Position numbers and translations under genes: made by a program. Below the pieces are notes generated by a model that searched no databases, had not been told where the DNA came from, and was given only the letters and a program-made list of their open reading frames with translations. A stretch of 63,550 nucleotides of DNA from Bdellovibrio sp. CG22_combo_CG10-13_8_21_14_all_39_27 (GTDB lineage Bacteria; Bdellovibrionota; Bacteriovoracia; Bacteriovoracales; Bacteriovoracaceae): contig PCTW01000038.1 of assembly GCA_002786715.1 (NCBI GenBank), positions 124,492 through 188,041 of the forward strand, written 5' to 3'. Shown here in pieces: positions 44,797-52,763 of the stretch (positions are counted from its first letter, which is position 1; each line of letters begins with the position of its first letter).

Positions 44797-45924
44797 CTGA
44801 AATTTGCGAATACGTTTAATTAAAGTATGTCTAATGGCATTTTTTAAGTTAAAAGGACGTGGCTGATAGTTTTTAGGAATCATATCTCCGAGGTTTCCAG
44901 GGTTAACAATTTTGTCTTTCAGACGTTCATCTTTGAGGACTTGCAAAAATTGCTGATGCTCGGGATGATCGGGGAGATAGACTAGTCGTTTTTTAAATTC
45001 CGCTGGAGAGTAAGTATTCCAGTTGACGATCTTTTGAAAGAAAACTTCATCTGCGCCTGCATCATGGCCAATATCAACCAAACGAGGCATTTCTTGATAG
45101 TTATAATCTTGAACGACAAAGTCGAGTCTGAGTCTCTCGATTTCACCTTTCGCCCGCAGTTGACCCAAAAACTTAATATTTTGCATGAGAATTTTCCAAT
45201 TGCCACCGACTCTCGTTATTCCATAAGTCGCTTCTGAACCAGCATCGAGAGAGATGCAAACCAGACCGACGTGACCATGGATGTTCTTGAGTTGTTCCCA
45301 GGTTTTCTCTGTTAGCATGACTCCATTGGATACAATTTGAATTTTTAAATTTTTATAAGTGTTGAAATCAATTTCGCTTAAAAAACTTCTAAAGTGCTGA
45401 CTAGAAAAGGGGTCGCCACTAGAGCAAAAAATAATCTCGCTAGCGTTGGAGAGTGCTTCCTTTTTGATTTTTTCACCAGCTCGATCAATAGTTTCTCTTT
45501 CGGAGGGATTATTATTATGAGAAATATAATCTGTGCGACAACTTGGACAGGCCAAATTACAAGTTTGATCATAGTTGAGATTAAGAATCTTAGGGCCATA
45601 ATCTAATTTGGTTTTTTTATTTTTTATGATATCCCACATCACCGGGTCTTCAATAATCAACTTGTCAGGGAGGCTTCCTGATTGAATCTCAGGACAATCT
45701 TCAATTTTACAAAAACGATAACTACCATCAAGAATACCACTTCTTATATTTTGAAAGGACTGACTGTTCCAAATCTGTTCAACGGACTCTTTGGAAAAAT
45801 CTCCAACTTCCTCTTCTACCAATTGTGGGCAGCAAGCAAAACACGGCATTCGACCGTCGTCTCTTTTTGAGCCGATTTCTAAATATTGAAAGGGTTTAGG
45901 GCAAAATTTACTCTTTAAATCCAT
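44779..45924 (-). CDS. Radical SAM/SPASM-type protein
   Basis: 381 aa. N-terminal cysteines are FCPKPF and MPCFACCPQL, followed by the IWNSQSFQNIRSGILDG element and CKIEDC. The SAM motif CNLACPSC is near residue 121, then FCSSGDPF and VCISLDAGS. The C-terminus is basic (RHTLIKRIRKFQLFLRG). The 3' end overlaps the convergent radical SAM gene by 18 nt, and the start overlaps the preceding GT-C gene by 17 nt on the minus strand, so a minus-strand operon of radical SAM 47382, GT-C 45908 and this gene is indicated. The substrate is unknown. Confidence 0.85.
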   Translation of the reverse strand: MDLKSKFCPKPFQYLEIGSKRDDGRMPCFACCPQLVEEEVGDFSKESVEQIWNSQSFQNIRSGILDGSYRFCKIEDCPEIQSGSLPDKLIIEDPVMWDIIKNKKTKLDYGPKILNLNYDQTCNLACPSCRTDYISHNNNPSERETIDRAGEKIKKEALSNASEIIFCSSGDPFSSQHFRSFLSEIDFNTYKNLKIQIVSNGVMLTEKTWEQLKNIHGHVGLVCISLDAGSEATYGITRVGGNWKILMQNIKFLGQLRAKGEIERLRLDFVVQDYNYQEMPRLVDIGHDAGADEVFFQKIVNWNTYSPAEFKKRLVYLPDHPEHQQFLQVLKDERLKDKIVNPGNLGDMIPKNYQPRPFNLKNAIRHTLIKRIRKFQLFLRG

Positions 45925-47365
45925 AAAATTTTTGAAAATGGGTTCCTGCCAATTGTTTATAATCTTCTAAGTTTGAAATCATTTTATGCCATTCATCTGT
46001 TCCCGAAAATCCAGACACCGTGAAAAAATAGGGTTTTTGATCAAAGTTTTTCATCTCAAATTCTTTAAGCTCGAGAGCCTTAAATTGTGGCATCTTGTCC
46101 CAGTCAATCGCATAGCGGGCAACGTCCTTTAAATAGACAACCATGGCATATGAAACCTTATCACAAATGATGATATCTGACGCCTTTCTTGTATTAGATA
46201 TAAATTTCATAACAGGAACCAGGTCGGACTGGGGTTGAAAGGTAAAAGTGGAGGCTTGCATGAGGACTAAGGGCCCTAGAAAAAGGCTTAGCCTTTTTTG
46301 CTTTTTTGCATCAATATCGCTGAGGATTTCCAACAGAAAAAGCGTAACCGAGATAAAAGATAAAGCATGAAGTCCTAGGCTATAGCGTTCTTGAAATGAA
46401 ATGGGGGAGATTTTCATTAAGTCTAAAATAAAATATATACTGAATGAAGCAAGTATGAAAAATGAGATTTTTTTATGTTGAATAGTTCTTTGCTCATTCT
46501 TTTTAGTGAAATGTAAATAAGTTGGATAACTAACAAGACATAAAAACAAAGGGTGGGAGAAAGTGCTTTTTAAAGCATCCCATCCACCAATACTAAGATA
46601 CAACTGATCCGTATAATGAAAATTAAGATCCGAGAGTTGGAACCTCATTGTGAAAAAAAGAGTGATAAGTATATAGGCAACGGGAATTAAATTTATAAGG
46701 ATAAAATTTTTCTTTTGAAGTTTAGTTTCTAGATAAAAGTAAGTGAAGATAAAATATAAAGTATAACTAAACCAAAAGGTGTATCGGCTTCCTAGGAAAA
46801 AGAGCAGGATGAGGGCCATCGACCATTTGGGTTTATCTAATGTCGCTTGTTCAAGTGACATTAAGTAAAAGAGATAGAACACTCCGCAAATTTCCATCAT
46901 ATAAGGTCTGACAGTAAACGCATAATTGATAAAAAGAGGATCTAGAAAGAAGAGCGAAATGACGAGAAAGGGGATGAACTTCGTCTCTTTAAGATTAGCT
47001 AAAGATTTTGAGAAAATAATGATACTAAGAAAGAAAAAAGACATAGGAAGCAATCTTAACCACAGAGTATGGTTTGAAAGAAAACTCCAAAAATGCAAGA
47101 GATAAGTAAAGAGTCCTGGGTCCAAGCTTCCGCCCCGTCTGTTGACAAGCCAAGTCTCTAGTAAGCCATTTGAAGAAATCCTACCTTCAAAAATTTCATG
47201 TACCTGTATTCCTTTCGCAGTGAAATAAAGAATGACTTCATCGAGATTAAAATTATTGTAAAATAATCCTTTTCGTATCAGAACAAGAATTAAAAAAAGA
47301 AAGAGAACTAAAGGTAGTCGATCATAATTATCTTTTTTCTTAATGTACGAAATTAGCTCTTTCAA
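45908..47365 (-). CDS. GT-C-type polytopic membrane protein (glycosyltransferase 39-like)
   Basis: About 485 aa from a TTG at 47365 (AAGGA about 10 nt upstream, after the stop of the previous gene); an ATG at 47419 would overlap that gene and add 18 residues. About 11 hydrophobic helices are followed by a small soluble tail. The loop after helix 1 contains NNFNLDEVILYF, an Asp-Glu pair where GT-C enzymes have their catalytic acid. The C-terminal globular part contains IICDKVSYAMVVYLKD. Related enzymes transfer sugars from polyprenyl phosphate. It is sandwiched between two radical SAM genes with overlaps. Confidence 0.72.
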   Translation of the reverse strand: MKELISYIKKKDNYDRLPLVLFLFLILVLIRKGLFYNNFNLDEVILYFTAKGIQVHEIFEGRISSNGLLETWLVNRRGGSLDPGLFTYLLHFWSFLSNHTLWLRLLPMSFFFLSIIIFSKSLANLKETKFIPFLVISLFFLDPLFINYAFTVRPYMMEICGVFYLFYLMSLEQATLDKPKWSMALILLFFLGSRYTFWFSYTLYFIFTYFYLETKLQKKNFILINLIPVAYILITLFFTMRFQLSDLNFHYTDQLYLSIGGWDALKSTFSHPLFLCLVSYPTYLHFTKKNEQRTIQHKKISFFILASFSIYFILDLMKISPISFQERYSLGLHALSFISVTLFLLEILSDIDAKKQKRLSLFLGPLVLMQASTFTFQPQSDLVPVMKFISNTRKASDIIICDKVSYAMVVYLKDVARYAIDWDKMPQFKALELKEFEMKNFDQKPYFFTVSGFSGTDEWHKMISNLEDYKQLAGTHFQKFYGFKE

Positions 47366-47381
47366 ATTTCCAAAATTCCTT

Positions 47382-48632
47382 TTAACTCGGTTGATCTTTA
47401 AACAACAGAGGAAGTACATCTTTCATTGAGTCGCCCCGTTTTTGGTCAAGTTTTTTACTAAAAAGAAGAAAATCTAAAAATTTTTCTCCTGGGTTTGCCT
47501 TTAGTGCGGTGTCAATGAGAGAAAATAATTTAGAGATATGCACTGAATGTCTTTTACGAATGGAGCCATCCAGGTCATTGCTTTCAAAAAAATGGGTAAT
47601 TTCATTTTTTATTTTCATTAATAGCTCTTTCGGAAGAACATTTAAATTAAGAGTTGCTGGGGCAAAAACTGGATTGAATTCTGGTATGGCCAGTTCAGCA
47701 ATCTTCAATGAAAAAGTGAACTTTAATAAGTTAACCAGACCCAGTAGTGAGTAGGCACTTAACGTCGTTACAATTTTGAGGTCGTATTTTGGTTGCTTAG
47801 ATAACTCTAAAAACTTATCCAAATTTTTTTTAACTTCATTCCAATCACATCCATAGCGAATATACTCAGCCAGTTCCTCCACTGCGTCTATACTGCAGAA
47901 AAATGAAATTTTTTTAAATTGTTTAAAATCTTCCAAAAGATGATTGGGATAGGTCGTGGCATTGGTATAAAAACTGAGCTCAATTTCAGAGGCCCTTGGA
48001 TGCTTGGCCATTTTTTTAATTAAAAACTCGACGTAAGGAGAGAGAAAAGGCTCACCTCCCGTAATTTTCATCTCTGAAAGATGATCGAGCAAATTCTCTA
48101 ATAATCCGTTTTCTTCAACAAGGAGAGAAAGTTTCTTCGTATCGATAAAAAACTCAGGGTCATCAGGTCTTACGAGTCCAAGCTTTTCCCATTCATGAGC
48201 TATTTTGACAGAATATCGTGGATGGCACATTCGACATGCAAGATTGCAAATGTTATCAGTCGAATAATGGAAATGCTTTATCTCAACCTCGATTGAGCCA
48301 TCGGGTTGAATGGTCGGTGCAATTTTTTCTAGGTCGGTGTGAAATTCTCTAAGATATTCAATTCGAGGTGAATGCCCTGAAGAAATTTCTGATTGATGAC
48401 AATTCTGGCAAGCAGCCGGGATTTTATTTGAGAGCATTTCTAGTCGAACTTGCTTGAGATAGTTACTGTTGATAATTTCAGAAATATTCTTGACCTGAGT
48501 AAAGCGGAGAGGCTTGCCTGAGGTGTCTTTAATCATGTCACGTTGGGAGATATGACAGCAGAGGCGAACGCTTTGATCACTCTCTACACTTAGTCCGATA
48601 AATGGCATTGGGCAGACGAACTTATATTTCAT
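47382..48632 (-). CDS. Radical SAM protein with N-terminal twitch domain
   Basis: 416 aa. N-terminal cysteines are FVCPMPFIGL, VRLCCHIS and PAACQNCHQSE, followed by SGHSPRIEYL. The SAM motif CNLACRMC is near residue 126, then MKITGGEPF and FFCSIDAVEEL. It is closest to 21952-23157. AGAGG lies upstream of the ATG. It is the first gene of the minus-strand operon that continues with the GT-C and the second radical SAM gene. Confidence 0.85.
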   Translation of the reverse strand: MKYKFVCPMPFIGLSVESDQSVRLCCHISQRDMIKDTSGKPLRFTQVKNISEIINSNYLKQVRLEMLSNKIPAACQNCHQSEISSGHSPRIEYLREFHTDLEKIAPTIQPDGSIEVEIKHFHYSTDNICNLACRMCHPRYSVKIAHEWEKLGLVRPDDPEFFIDTKKLSLLVEENGLLENLLDHLSEMKITGGEPFLSPYVEFLIKKMAKHPRASEIELSFYTNATTYPNHLLEDFKQFKKISFFCSIDAVEELAEYIRYGCDWNEVKKNLDKFLELSKQPKYDLKIVTTLSAYSLLGLVNLLKFTFSLKIAELAIPEFNPVFAPATLNLNVLPKELLMKIKNEITHFFESNDLDGSIRKRHSVHISKLFSLIDTALKANPGEKFLDFLLFSKKLDQKRGDSMKDVLPLLFKDQPS

Positions 48633-48646
48633 AAATTTTCATCCTC

Positions 48647-49375
48647 TCAATCTCCGAAATGATATACGAGTTGAGCTCCTGCATACCAAATATTTTCTTT
48701 GAACTGATAAGTCGTATTTAATCTATTTTTAAAATCTTCAGAAGACTCCCAGTTAACGATTCGGTTGGCGAGTAGTGGTCCAAAGCTAACATTGTTCGAG
48801 TAGTGATAGCTATAAGTAAAATATGTCCAATATTCTTGAATCGCTGAACTTCTGGTTTCCATTGGAATGCTCAATTCTTCCATCAGAGTAAAATGTGACT
48901 TTGTAAGAAAGTAGGAAATTCCAATTCTTGGTTTTATGAATCCCCGTCCAACAGTAAAATTTTTTTCATAAGTGAGTCTTACTTCATAAGTCATACGATC
49001 ATTAATGAGATTTTTATATGTAAAGTCAGTGAGAAAACTATCTTGTCCTTGAGTCTTGCGATCCAACCAGTGCCACGCGCTCTCTTTAATCCAATCGTTA
49101 TCATGACGAAGGCCATAACTTCTTTGATAAAATAGACCTATTTTAAAATTTCGAGAAAGACTTCGTCGCAGACCTAAACGAGCACTTTGAAAGGCTTGAC
49201 TCTCTTCCCATTCAGAAAATTTAACTTCGGCGAAGTATTGTGTTTTATTTCTTATGTAAAATGTTCGAGCTTCTACTAGGGCTTGAACTTTTTCATGCTG
49301 ACGCGTTGGAATGTTGCCCGCAAATACTGCTTCTGAGAGGAAATATATTACTAAGAGGTGAAGCTTCTTAGTCAT
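48647..49375 (-). CDS. Outer-membrane beta-barrel-like protein (DUF2490-like)
   Basis: 242 aa. A signal peptide (LHLLVIYFLSEAVFA-GN) is followed by alternating hydrophobic and aromatic strands such as YFAEVKFSEWEES, NFKIGLFYQRSYG, FTLMEELSIP and IWYAGAQLVYHFGD. The final strand ends in an aromatic-x-[DGN] pattern typical of outer-membrane barrels. The start overlaps the FecR-like gene's stop by 8 nt, so the two are co-expressed. Substrate or ligand unknown. It is 14 nt upstream of the radical SAM operon and may share a transcript with it. Confidence 0.65.
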   Translation of the reverse strand: MTKKLHLLVIYFLSEAVFAGNIPTRQHEKVQALVEARTFYIRNKTQYFAEVKFSEWEESQAFQSARLGLRRSLSRNFKIGLFYQRSYGLRHDNDWIKESAWHWLDRKTQGQDSFLTDFTYKNLINDRMTYEVRLTYEKNFTVGRGFIKPRIGISYFLTKSHFTLMEELSIPMETRSSAIQEYWTYFTYSYHYSNNVSFGPLLANRIVNWESSEDFKNRLNTTYQFKENIWYAGAQLVYHFGD

Positions 49376-50006
49376 AGTCTCGCCCTAAGAGATCTGTATA
49401 AGCTTCTTCAATCGACACATTATTCTCAAGATTGCCACTGTTCTCATCCATGGACCAATTCAATTTTTTGGTCCATGCCAATGGCTTTGGTGGTGACATT
49501 TTATCTTTCTTAACACCAATTCCTTCACCAGCTTTTACGAGGGCCTTAGTCTTTCGTGACTTTGCCTCAACGAGCCCTTCGTTCACGCACATCCATACGT
49601 CTTCTTTAGGATTTTTTCCGTAAGAAACAAAAAATTCTGTACCTCTTACACCGAGCGATACTTGACGAGTTTTGACTTTAAATTTTTCTTTTTGAAGTTT
49701 TTCATTCAAAGCCTTTCTAATTTTGAAAAAGGCAGAACCGGATATTAAGCTTGCGGTTGTCGGAGTTTCCTTTTTCGCGTTTTCAACTTTTAATTCTGTA
49801 TTTTCGTTTATTTTAATTTTAGATTTGTCATCGAGTTCAATAATGGCGAGAGATTTGCTCTCAACTTTAACGACGTCTTTGTCGTTGAGCTTTGACCCTT
49901 TCGTTGCTGGTTTGTTATTGACAAGAACCTGCCCTTTTACAAATTTAATTTCTGAGGCGAAAAGAGAAAACGCTAGAAAGTAGGCGAATAAAAATAACCG
50001 ATTCAT
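49368..50006 (-). CDS. FecR-domain secreted protein
   Basis: 212 aa with a signal peptide (LFLFAYFLAFSLFA-SE). The FecR domain pattern is FVKGQVLVNNKPATKGSKLN, DVVKVESKSLAIIELDD, then LISGSAFFKIRK and VSLGVRGTEFFVSYG. FecR-like proteins sit in the envelope and often bind periplasmic or extracellular signals. GGAG is 5 nt before the ATG. The outer-membrane barrel gene follows with an overlap, so they are likely partners. Confidence 0.85.
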   Translation of the reverse strand: MNRLFLFAYFLAFSLFASEIKFVKGQVLVNNKPATKGSKLNDKDVVKVESKSLAIIELDDKSKIKINENTELKVENAKKETPTTASLISGSAFFKIRKALNEKLQKEKFKVKTRQVSLGVRGTEFFVSYGKNPKEDVWMCVNEGLVEAKSRKTKALVKAGEGIGVKKDKMSPPKPLAWTKKLNWSMDENSGNLENNVSIEEAYTDLLGRDYD

Positions 50007-50057
50007 TTAGTCTCCAATGAATAATTCATACTCTCTATTGTAACGTGAAATAAATAG

Positions 50058-50546
50058 CTACAGATGGTTTTTTTCGAATTCGATGACTTGTTCTAGAGAT
50101 TGTTGATGAAATTTGATAGCAAATTCTCCTAGAGAAACCGCCAATTCAGGATTGACCGACTTAAAAGTTCCTTTCTTATCAAAAGATAGGTGAGGATTTT
50201 GATTTTCAATTTCTTCAAAAGTGATATTGGTAACAAACTCGGCATGCTCAAATCCGGCAATTGTATTTTTGCCTATCTTAGGCGCAGGAACTTCGACGAG
50301 AGGGATTACATAGTCTCGAAAAAGTATAGGTTCAAACAATTTGTAGGTACTGATCAATCTGCCATTGACGTCACTTTCAATCAACAACTCGCCTAATTTA
50401 GAAAATATTTTCTTTGTTTCTTGATAATGACTCTCATCAGACGTTCTGTAACAAACATGATCAATTTTCCAATCATGAATTTGAACAGAGTGTTTTTCAA
50501 TAAGTGTGAAAAGTTGCGTGAGAAATTGTATGGCCAGTTTATGCAT
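50058..50546 (-). CDS. YecM-like VOC-fold protein
   Basis: 162 aa. The VOC metal-binding type pattern KIDHVCYRTSDESHYQETKK is near residue 28, and later PLVEVPAPK and FEHAEFVT supply further ligands. This matches YecM, a small cytosolic protein of unknown function with a glyoxalase-like fold. GGGTG precedes the ATG. A terminator for the upstream MOSC operon lies just before it, so it has its own promoter or low read-through. Confidence 0.8.
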   Translation of the reverse strand: MHKLAIQFLTQLFTLIEKHSVQIHDWKIDHVCYRTSDESHYQETKKIFSKLGELLIESDVNGRLISTYKLFEPILFRDYVIPLVEVPAPKIGKNTIAGFEHAEFVTNITFEEIENQNPHLSFDKKGTFKSVNPELAVSLGEFAIKFHQQSLEQVIEFEKNHL

Positions 50547-50561
50547 GTATCACCCATGAGC

Positions 50562-50592
50562 AAAAAAAAAGCCGGATTGGGTTAAATCCGGC
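50562..50592 (-). terminator. Rho-independent terminator of the Bax-GNAT-MOSC operon
   Basis: On the minus strand, GCCGGATT-TAACCC-AATCCGGC is followed by nine T. It lies about 115 nt after the MOSC stop. Confidence 0.85.
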
Positions 50593-50709
50593 TTTAATAT
50601 GATTCACTCCGAAGAGATTACCACCTAAGTGTTTTGAGAAGTGATTTATACGCTTTTTGAAAGGTGATTGCAAGGGTCAATTATTAAGAAAATTGTCTTT
50701 TAAAATCAG

Positions 50710-51360
50710 TTACTTATCAAGGACGTCTTGAAGTTTCGGCTTCCATCCCTTGTCCATCAGACCGGTGTCGTAACATCTTCTTAAAAAATCGAGATCTGAA
50801 AATTTCTCTAGGCCATAGCCCTGGTCGTGGAGTTTTGAAACTGGAAGATCAGGAAAGGGAGATTCTAGCAGTGATAAATAATCTCCTTCTTGAACAACCC
50901 CTTCTTCGAGCACACGGTAAAACCAACCGGTTCTCCCCGAGCGAATGATTTCCTTCAACACACGTTCATCTTCATAGCCATAATTTAAAGTAGCGCAGGG
51001 TCTACGACATACAGTCAGTTGAATCTTGGCCGTACCTAAAGAATAGATATCGCCAATATTGAGATCAGTCTCAGTAAGTTCTTTTGTTAAGAGGTTTTCA
51101 CCAAAAGAGCCTGGAATAAAACGCGAAGCAATTTCAGGAAATCTTTCTTTTAAATGTTGATAATTTTCTTGAGAGTAATGGTGAATGACTCGCATATCAC
51201 CACCGTGATATTTTCGATTAACCACTGAATCACCCTCAATCCCATGTTGAGTGACTCTAATAGAATCGCGACGAATTTTTTTTATGGCGCTTTCAATCCC
51301 ATTTGATAGTTTTGCTCCAACGCCAGTGAAAACACCAATCACTTGAAATTTTTTATTCAT
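50710..51360 (-). CDS. MOSC-domain protein (YiiM-like)
   Basis: 216 aa. The MOSC features are a GDSVVNRKYHGG block, PGSFGENLLT, DIYSLGTAKIQLTVCRRPC (the conserved Cys that binds molybdenum cofactor or sulfur) and GRTGWFYRVLEEG. The C-terminal 3-alpha-type segment is the extra region of YiiM-like proteins, which reduce N-hydroxylated bases with molybdenum cofactor. The start overlaps the GNAT gene's stop. It is the last gene of the operon. Confidence 0.88.
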   Translation of the reverse strand: MNKKFQVIGVFTGVGAKLSNGIESAIKKIRRDSIRVTQHGIEGDSVVNRKYHGGDMRVIHHYSQENYQHLKERFPEIASRFIPGSFGENLLTKELTETDLNIGDIYSLGTAKIQLTVCRRPCATLNYGYEDERVLKEIIRSGRTGWFYRVLEEGVVQEGDYLSLLESPFPDLPVSKLHDQGYGLEKFSDLDFLRRCYDTGLMDKGWKPKLQDVLDK

Positions 51361-51892
51361 AATCCTCTCTCTTTAAGCGATAGAGAACATGTCGCTCAAG
51401 TTTGTGTCCAACTTCAACTCTGGGATGATTGAACTCACCATTCAAATCGAGCTTCATGTCGATTCTTTTCATCACATTAATCGAAGGCTGATTGAGAACT
51501 GCGGTAAAGGAGACGATCTCTTCAAGCTTCAGTTGATTAAAGGCAAAATTTAAGACGGCCTTAGCTCCTTCCGTTGCGTAGCCGTTACCCCAATGCTCTT
51601 TATCAATTCTCCAGCCAATTTCTGTACAAGGAGTAAAATGTGTTTCGTAAGCAGGATGGGCCAGACCAATAAAACCTAAAAATTGGTGATCACTTTTACG
51701 TTCTACTGCAAATAATCCATAGCCTTGTTCTTGGATGAGTCCAATCGTCTTATCTATAAAAGCATTGCTTTCTTCCTTGCTGAAGACATTTGGAAAAAAG
51801 CACATGGTTTCGGGGTCTGCATTGAGTTTACAAAAAGCAGCTCGATCAGAATCGATCCATTGTCTTAAGAGAAGTCTTTCAGTTTCAATCAT
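51353..51892 (-). CDS. GNAT-family N-acetyltransferase (RimJ/RimL type)
   Basis: 179 aa. The fold pattern is IETERLLLRQWIDSDRAAF, GFIGLAHPAY, EIGWRIDKEHWGNGYATEG (acetyl-CoA loop) and SFTAVLNQPSINVMKRI. RimJ/RimL relatives acetylate protein N-termini or small amines. The start is 7 nt after the Bax-inhibitor gene, and the stop overlaps the MOSC start, so all three form one minus-strand operon. No specific substrate can be named. Confidence 0.88.
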   Translation of the reverse strand: MIETERLLLRQWIDSDRAAFCKLNADPETMCFFPNVFSKEESNAFIDKTIGLIQEQGYGLFAVERKSDHQFLGFIGLAHPAYETHFTPCTEIGWRIDKEHWGNGYATEGAKAVLNFAFNQLKLEEIVSFTAVLNQPSINVMKRIDMKLDLNGEFNHPRVEVGHKLERHVLYRLKREDYE

Positions 51893-51899
51893 AAAAAAA

Positions 51900-52616
51900 T
51901 TATTTTCTTCTTCCCATAAATCTCAACAAGAACAAAAAGAGATTGATGAAGTCGAGATAAAGAGCAAGGGCTCCCATAATCGCAGACTTTGTCGCCATTT
52001 CAGAACCTTCAGTTTGATAGGGCGCCATCGCTTTAATCTTTTGTGTGTCATAAGCAGTAAGTCCAGAAAAAACCAGAATCCCCACCATGGAGAAGACCAT
52101 ATCCATTTGACCGCCTCTCATGCTTGGTACAAAGAACGAAATCAAACTAAAGATGATGATTCCCCAAAGTCCCATATGACAAAAAGTTCCAACCGGTCCT
52201 AAGTCTCTTTTTGTGACATAACCGAAAAAAGATAGACCCGCAAAAGCACAGGCTGCTGCTACGAAAGCATTTTGAATACTCGCACCTGTGTAGATCATTG
52301 AAAAAATGGAGAAGGTCACTCCGTTTAATGCCGCATAAGTGAGAAAGGCCAGTATTGCTGAAAGGGCTGACATTTTCTGGAGACGAGCTCCTAAGTAAAT
52401 CACCAATCCAAACTCAGCAATGATAATTCCGTAGAAAAGAACTTGGTTTGAGGCCACAGCGTAAAGAATTTCTTGGTCAGATGCAATTAAGTAAGCCACA
52501 AAAGCAGTGAGCGCCACACCAAGAGTCATCCAACGATAAACCGTCGTCATAAAGATTGAGGTCATCGCTTCTGCTCTTCCTGGAGCATGAGAGTAGTTAT
52601 TGTTTTGGATTTCCAT
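51900..52616 (-). CDS. Bax inhibitor-1 family membrane protein (YbhL/YccA-like)
   Basis: 238 aa with seven hydrophobic helices. The BI-1 signature includes FMTTVYRWMTLGVALTAFVA, LTYAALNGVTFSIFSMIYTG and GLTAYDTQKIKAMAP (the conserved Asp-Thr pair), with AIMGALALYLDFINLF near the end. These proteins are pH-sensitive calcium leak or membrane-protease partners. AAGGAAG lies upstream of the ATG. It is divergent from the ada gene. Confidence 0.92.
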   Translation of the reverse strand: MEIQNNNYSHAPGRAEAMTSIFMTTVYRWMTLGVALTAFVAYLIASDQEILYAVASNQVLFYGIIIAEFGLVIYLGARLQKMSALSAILAFLTYAALNGVTFSIFSMIYTGASIQNAFVAAACAFAGLSFFGYVTKRDLGPVGTFCHMGLWGIIIFSLISFFVPSMRGGQMDMVFSMVGILVFSGLTAYDTQKIKAMAPYQTEGSEMATKSAIMGALALYLDFINLFLFLLRFMGRRK

Positions 52617-52712
52617 AAAACTTCCTTAATTAAGAGATGGACCTATTTTGAAGGACAAAATCGCAAATGTCATATTATTCAAAGCTAGAGGTAAATACTC
52701 AAGAAAAGGGAA

Positions 52713-52732
52713 GATGTCCGAATTCCGCTAGT
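52713..52732. promoter_or_regulatory. Candidate Ada/AraC operator, copy 1
   Basis: GATGTCCGAATTCCGCTAGT lies 31 bp before the ada start codon. A 17/20-identical copy occurs at 54631-54650. A TATATT at 52752 would give an almost leaderless start at the ATG, with the motif just upstream of the -35 zone, suitable for an activator. Confidence 0.5.
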
Positions 52733-52763
52733 TTGCTTCTCTTAACTCTTATATATTCTACAA

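Noticed and set aside
52660-52763. Classical E. coli Ada box before ada-alkA
   Set aside because: No AATT-N6-GCAA match in the right place; the repeated 20-bp motif is the better candidate.
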